A model generated the notes under the pieces. It did no database searches, was not told the DNA's origin, and saw nothing but the letters and a program-made list of their open reading frames with translations. From the IMG/VR virus record IMGVR_UViG_3300045135_002615, positions 62,001 to 126,000 of that record: a stretch of 64,000 nt of DNA; one strand, written 5' to 3'. Origin of the DNA: a virus. This document shows positions 60,995-64,000 of this stretch, in pieces; the stretch's first letter is position 1; each line of letters begins with the position of its first letter. The position numbers and the translations under genes were made by a program.

Positions 60995-61539
60995 AGTTCG
61001 ATCCACGCAAAGCCCGTAATCAGAGGTCTGCTTCTAGGGGTGAGTGGGATCTCCGTAATGTGAAGATACAGAAGAGCTTCATGGGAAACAACAACCTCAA
61101 GATTACAACTCAGCTATTGGACATCTTTGGTGAGGAGATCATCAAGGGTATTCAGTATGAAGCGGCTAAGGCTGCTCGTATCTCTAGTGCGATACCCTCT
61201 ACTCGTAAATTCATTAACTCCTTCTACTATGAGATTACGGAAAAAGGGGCATTGAAGATCACGTCAACGTGGCCGTGGGTTAAGAAGTACTTGAACCGCA
61301 AGTACGACTACCCGATGAAATGGTTGACCCGTGCTCGTGGAGCTAAGAGAGTCATCGCCCTCAGATCAAAGAACGGAAACGTAATCTTCAGGAACGCCCC
61401 TCTACAGTTAAACCAAGCATGGGTACACCCATCTGTAGCTCGGTTCGACTTCATTGAAAAAGGCATCAATAGGGGTAAGCAAAAGGCTCTTTTGAGAATA
61501 CGTCAGATGGGTGCCATGAACTTGCTTGGTAATGATTAA
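60991..61539 (+). CDS. possible HK97 gp10-like neck/tail-completion protein
   Basis: The 182 residues have a basic start, a long helix (GEEIIKGIQYEAAKAARISS), a beta part and a C-terminal WVHPSVARFDFIEKGINRGK. The arrangement of helix, beta hairpin and a late HP-x-x-x-x-x-F-I-x-x-x-I motif recalls HK97 gp10-like proteins that join head and tail. The match is weak. It overlaps the previous gene by four bases (ATGA). Confidence 0.45.
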   Translation: MKFDPRKARNQRSASRGEWDLRNVKIQKSFMGNNNLKITTQLLDIFGEEIIKGIQYEAAKAARISSAIPSTRKFINSFYYEITEKGALKITSTWPWVKKYLNRKYDYPMKWLTRARGAKRVIALRSKNGNVIFRNAPLQLNQAWVHPSVARFDFIEKGINRGKQKALLRIRQMGAMNLLGND

Positions 61540-61564
61540 GACAACCCATAACAAGGAGGTCTTA
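61537..61564 (+). promoter_or_regulatory. short inverted repeat abutting a start codon
   Basis: TAAGAC (61537-61542, including the upstream stop codon) and GTCTTA (61559-61564, including the A of the next ATG) are perfect arms. AAGGAG lies in the loop. It resembles the larger element at 62167-62202. Confidence 0.35.
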
Positions 61565-61767
61565 TGAAGACTACCGATCCGATGGAACACGTCAAGGTAC
61601 ACCTAAACAACGAGACTCCCAAGAGCACATGGTCAGACTTCTCTTTAGAAGATGAAGTCTTTAAGGGTGTTACCTTAGTTGACTCTAAGGGCAACGTGCT
61701 TCGCTTTGAGGGTGACTACACCATGACTAAGAATAAGCAAGGTGGTCTAGACATCAAGGCTTGTTAG
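61564..61767 (+). CDS. unknown small protein
   Basis: The 67 residues (MKTTDPMEHVKVHLNNETPK...) form a small beta-type domain (FKGVTLVDSKGNVLRFEGDY) ending IKAC. No family is recognised. AAGGAGG stands before the ATG and the gene lies 24 bases after the previous stop. Confidence 0.5.
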   Translation: MKTTDPMEHVKVHLNNETPKSTWSDFSLEDEVFKGVTLVDSKGNVLRFEGDYTMTKNKQGGLDIKAC

Positions 61768-61774
61768 TTTGTTT

Positions 61775-61814
61775 ATAGCTACAGTCCACCGCTAACTGAA
61801 AGGACTATAGCTAT
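61775..61814 (+). promoter_or_regulatory. inverted repeat covering the lipoprotein start codon
   Basis: ATAGCTACAGTCC (61775-61787) and GGACTATAGCTAT (61802-61814) match at 12 of 13 positions. The 3' arm contains part of the AAGGA ribosome site and the first two bases of the ATG at 61813. The folded RNA would block initiation. Confidence 0.5.
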
Positions 61815-62154
61815 GAAGAATCTACTTACTATTGTAATCTGCCTCTCACTTGTCGCTTGTGAAGAGGAGAAGACTGAGACCACACCCTGCGGTGGCGAAG
61901 CCGTTGCAGGAACACCCGTACCTGCCGTTGTTGGTGGCGAGATTGCAGGTGTGCCCATGACATCAGGCGTTGACGCAGGTGAGGAGCCTGTGGCAGAGGG
62001 CGAGCCTGTCGCGGGTACACCTATGGGCGGTGAGGATGTCGCGGGTGTTGAGGCTGACATGATGGCAGGTGAGCCTGTTGAAGCTGACATGGGTGCTGAA
62101 GGTGGTATGCCTGTTGAGGCGGACATGGAGATGATTGGTGGTGTCGAAGGTTAA
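61813..62154 (+). CDS. low-complexity lipoprotein
   Basis: The 113 residues begin with a lipoprotein signal: MKNLLTIVICLSLVAC, with L13-V14-A15-C16 as lipobox, so the mature protein would be lipidated at C16. The mature part is a run of short units rich in Gly, Glu, Pro, Val, Ala and Met (EAVAGTPVPAVVGGEIAGVP; GGEDVAGVEADMMAGEPVEA), acidic and without predicted fold. Phage lipoproteins can block superinfection or act as o-spanins, but this one lacks a coiled coil. Similar low-complexity lipoproteins occur in some deltaproteobacteria, so it may have come from the host. Its start lies in a hairpin. Confidence 0.7.
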   Translation: MKNLLTIVICLSLVACEEEKTETTPCGGEAVAGTPVPAVVGGEIAGVPMTSGVDAGEEPVAEGEPVAGTPMGGEDVAGVEADMMAGEPVEADMGAEGGMPVEADMEMIGGVEG

Positions 62155-62162
62155 TGGTTTTT

Positions 62163-62202
62163 CTATAATGGGAGTATGACACACACAAGGAGTACTCCCA
62201 TT
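62163..62202 (+). promoter_or_regulatory. CTATAAT element and 9-bp inverted repeat before the gene at 62203
   Basis: CTATAAT (62163-62169) looks like a -10 box without a -35. It overlaps the inverted repeat AATGGGAGT (62167-62175)/ACTCCCATT (62194-62202), whose right arm ends directly at the ATG. AAGGAG lies in the centre. If transcription starts about seven bases after the -10, the left arm is not transcribed, so the repeat may be an operator rather than an RNA hairpin. Confidence 0.45.
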
Positions 62203-62625
62203 ATGATTAACCGATACGCTAATTTCCCTTCAACAGGCATCGCCGTCTACCCTGGACAAGCAGATTTGAAGGGTATGTTGATCAGATTAAAGACAGACCA
62301 CATCCATCAGGTCTATCGAAGACTCGATATACCTGGTGGGGGATATGAAGAGAAGCTCGTGACACTCCATCTTAAGAGAGGTACTACCTTAAGGGTCTCC
62401 CAACTTAATATATATGGGTTCATCTTTGAGATAGAAGCCGCCAAATACGGTCATCTACATACGGCAGAGGGAGTTACTCGCTTCCGTATAAGCACAACCA
62501 TGCGAGATAAGATGGGGAGGGATGCGATTTGGGTTTGGACCCCCTTCAGCATTTTTTATGCTGACGTGAAGATTGACCAACGCTTCATCAAGATCTTAAA
62601 AGATCACCATTCACGCCTTCAGTGA
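62203..62625 (+). CDS. unknown 140-residue protein
   Basis: The protein (MINRYANFPSTGIAVYPGQA...) is mostly beta (KLVTLHLKRGTTLRVSQLNI) with a final helix (IDQRFIKILKDHHSRLQ). No family is recognised. The ATG at 62203 has AAGGAG upstream and directly follows an inverted repeat. It converges with the MazG-like gene with no gap. Confidence 0.5.
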   Translation: MINRYANFPSTGIAVYPGQADLKGMLIRLKTDHIHQVYRRLDIPGGGYEEKLVTLHLKRGTTLRVSQLNIYGFIFEIEAAKYGHLHTAEGVTRFRISTTMRDKMGRDAIWVWTPFSIFYADVKIDQRFIKILKDHHSRLQ

Positions 62626-63099
62626 TTAGCGGTTATCCCCACTACCGCCAATCACACCACGAGCCTTGCGGTCTAAGAGCTTGTCCATATTGTCCTCTGC
62701 GATCTGAGAGAGACTAAGACCAAGCTCATCTGCAAGGCGAGCAAGATACCAAAGCACATCACCCATCTCAGATGCCATCATCTGAACCCACTCCTCAGAT
62801 GGATTATTAGGGTCTGCATCTCGGATGAGCTTCTTGAGCTTACCTGCTACCTCACCTGCCTCGGATGTAAGACCGAGAGTGAGGTACTCAACAGCCTTGT
62901 CCTTTGGGTACTTGGCAGTTTGAGCTGTTGCCTCTTGATACTCACGAAAGGACTCGTCTGAGTAATGATCCCAACCTTGAGCATTGATGAAGTCCTCAAC
63001 ATTGTCCTCACCGACTAAGTGAATGAGTTCATCATGTGTCACCACTACGAGGACAATGTCACCATTCACCTCTTCGTACCTAGAATACTTCTTACTCAT
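62626..63099 (-). CDS. MazG-like nucleotide pyrophosphohydrolase
   Basis: The 157 residues have an N-terminal domain of about 50 residues, then an all-alpha NTP pyrophosphohydrolase domain. E80 and E83 (LTSEAGEVAGKLKK) and E111 and D114 (ASEMGDVLWYLARLADELGL) form the usual metal-binding set. Phage MazG-like enzymes hydrolyse nucleoside triphosphates or (p)ppGpp-like alarmones to sustain macromolecular synthesis. The DRKARGVIGGSGD ending is common in the family. GGAG stands eight bases before the ATG at 63099. Function of the N-terminal domain is unknown. Confidence 0.85.
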   Translation of the reverse strand: MSKKYSRYEEVNGDIVLVVVTHDELIHLVGEDNVEDFINAQGWDHYSDESFREYQEATAQTAKYPKDKAVEYLTLGLTSEAGEVAGKLKKLIRDADPNNPSEEWVQMMASEMGDVLWYLARLADELGLSLSQIAEDNMDKLLDRKARGVIGGSGDNR

Positions 63100-63216
63100 C
63101 GTTAGACTCCAAGTATTGAGCTGACCAATCATGGAGGGCATTGCCCCATGCTCTTGGAAGGAAAGGCATGAGGGGATGAGCTACGCAGTTATGCAAGACA
63201 GAGCCGAGCCAAGACT

Positions 63217-63684
63217 TCATAGGTAGTCCGTTTCCGCGATGTCCTTCTTAGCCTCATCCTCTGGGTCAGGCTCAGGAGTGAGGTCAGGTCGCCAAGAACC
63301 GTTACGCTCAACCTCCTCAGAGAAGTAGAAGATGTCGGGTGAGCGGAGGTGATACTTCATCTCTGCGGTCTTCTCATCTTCTGAACCACCGATAAAGCAG
63401 AGCTGATGGTCGAGGAGAGCCTTCTTTTGATCGGGGTCGAGTTGATTCCAACAATCTGCACCAAGCTCGATAACGAACTTGTAATCAGCCTCCCCAAGAA
63501 CAGAGAGGATAGCGGGTGCTTTAGAGGTTTTACCGAGGATGGGGGTGTTACCCTTGCGTGAGCACTTATCTTTGAAAATAACCACAATCTCGTCAGCGAT
63601 ATCTGCAAGATGAGGGTGTGCCTCACCGATGAGTGTGTTGATCATGAGCTGGATCTCGTCCCCAGCCTTCCACTTGTCGCTCAT
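63217..63684 (-). CDS. putative phage metallopeptidase with degenerate active site
   Basis: The 155 residues follow the pattern of the putative phage metallopeptidase family (a domain of about 130 residues): KFVIELGADCWNQLDPDQKK, then ALLDHQLCFIGG. In the family the last motif is HELCH; here it reads H93-Q94-L95-C96-F97, so both the catalytic Glu and second His are changed. The protein is therefore probably not a peptidase; it may be a binding or regulatory derivative. The tail is acidic (PEPDPEDEAKKDIAETDYL). AGGAGG stands before the ATG. It lies upstream of the MazG-like gene on the same strand. Confidence 0.65.
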   Translation of the reverse strand: MSDKWKAGDEIQLMINTLIGEAHPHLADIADEIVVIFKDKCSRKGNTPILGKTSKAPAILSVLGEADYKFVIELGADCWNQLDPDQKKALLDHQLCFIGGSEDEKTAEMKYHLRSPDIFYFSEEVERNGSWRPDLTPEPDPEDEAKKDIAETDYL

Positions 63685-63750
63685 AATGAGCCTCCTGTGT
63701 CTTAAAGGTTAAAATCGAACATGACCTTTATACAAGGGCTCAGCGTGGAG

Positions 63751-63993
63751 TCAATCATTTTTAGAGAAGAAGCCCCACAGGTAGTGAAAGAACCCCTCTA
63801 TAAGTAAGACGGATTTAAGCATAAAGCTAGGGTCAGAACAGAGCATCATACGCATACTCATCTCTAATTGCTTAGGGTTCTGAGCAACCTTTTTTTCATT
63901 CATTAAGACGGACACATCACCATCTTCGTGGACGACAACGACGACATTACCTTGTAAGAGTTCATCTAATAGTTCAGGCTCAATAGGATCCAT
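63751..63993 (-). CDS. unknown small protein near the window edge
   Basis: The 80 residues start MDPIEPELLDELLQGNVVVV and end with an aromatic-rich SVLLIEGFFHYLWGFFSKND. No family is recognised. Only seven bases precede the ATG in the window, so its ribosome site and a possible upstream start cannot be checked. Confidence 0.45.
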   Translation of the reverse strand: MDPIEPELLDELLQGNVVVVVHEDGDVSVLMNEKKVAQNPKQLEMSMRMMLCSDPSFMLKSVLLIEGFFHYLWGFFSKND

Positions 63994-64000
63994 GTAGCAC

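Noticed and set aside
63100-63216. Small gene or RNA between the MazG-like and metallopeptidase-like genes
   Set aside because: No start signal or stable structure was found; it appears to be a spacer.

Overview
The window is part of a large double-stranded DNA tailed-phage genome with a contractile-tail (myovirus) baseplate. The evidence is a baseplate J/gp6-like protein beside a gp25-like wedge protein, very large virion proteins packed end to end, a phage-type family A DNA polymerase, a MazG-like pyrophosphohydrolase, a Nudix hydrolase, a CobS/CobT-like ATPase and VWA set, a degenerate phage metallopeptidase, and almost no intergenic DNA. No terminase, portal, major capsid protein, prohead protease, tRNA or rRNA gene is recognised, so the genome extends beyond both ends. 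A lipobox lipoprotein and signal peptides suggest a Gram-negative host. The Gly/Glu/Pro/Val-rich body of that lipoprotein recalls deltaproteobacterial (Bradymonadales/Myxococcota-like) lipoproteins, but this is only a hint.

Layout. 0.1-12.3 kb (minus) is a tail/baseplate block: an appendage-like protein, a 1764-aa protein with degenerate repeats, the J/gp6-like and gp25-like proteins, and an unknown 575-aa protein. 12.4-20.9 kb is mixed: a sigma-like factor, Nudix, PolA with a zinc-ribbon insert, a membrane/coiled-coil/beta protein, a histone H1-like protein, and several proteins carrying a shared N-terminal tag. 21-28 kb is accessory: a tagged membrane protein, an FmdB zinc ribbon, two gamma-glutamylcyclotransferase-fold proteins (one fused to an Ntn-hydrolase domain), a ParB-like protein and a four-repeat SANT/Myb-like regulator. 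28.1-41 kb (minus) is a second structural block dominated by a 2909-aa protein. 41-43 kb holds a conserved small protein and a tagged pentapeptide-repeat protein. 43-47.2 kb (minus) is an operon with three tandem paralogues and an AAA+ ATPase. It diverges from 47.3-53 kb (plus), which encodes a CobT-like protein split from its VWA domain, followed by winged-helix-like genes. 53.2-58 kb holds membrane proteins with related N-termini. 58-62.6 kb (plus) holds small membrane/coiled-coil proteins, neck-like virion proteins and the lipoprotein. 62.6-64 kb (minus) holds MazG-like, metallopeptidase-like and small proteins.

The most unusual features are: (1) an N-terminal tag beginning MRHLTASQKIAQLE, conserved in DNA as well as protein, on four otherwise unrelated proteins, with looser relatives on several membrane proteins, which looks like a virion-targeting or propeptide system for ejected proteins; (2) repeated inverted repeats that put the Shine-Dalgarno sequence or start codon into a hairpin; (3) extreme strand-composition swings, including within one 8.7-kb ORF. 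Starts were chosen by Shine-Dalgarno spacing, so several differ from the longest open frame. All functional names rest on motif recognition by eye; no database search was run.
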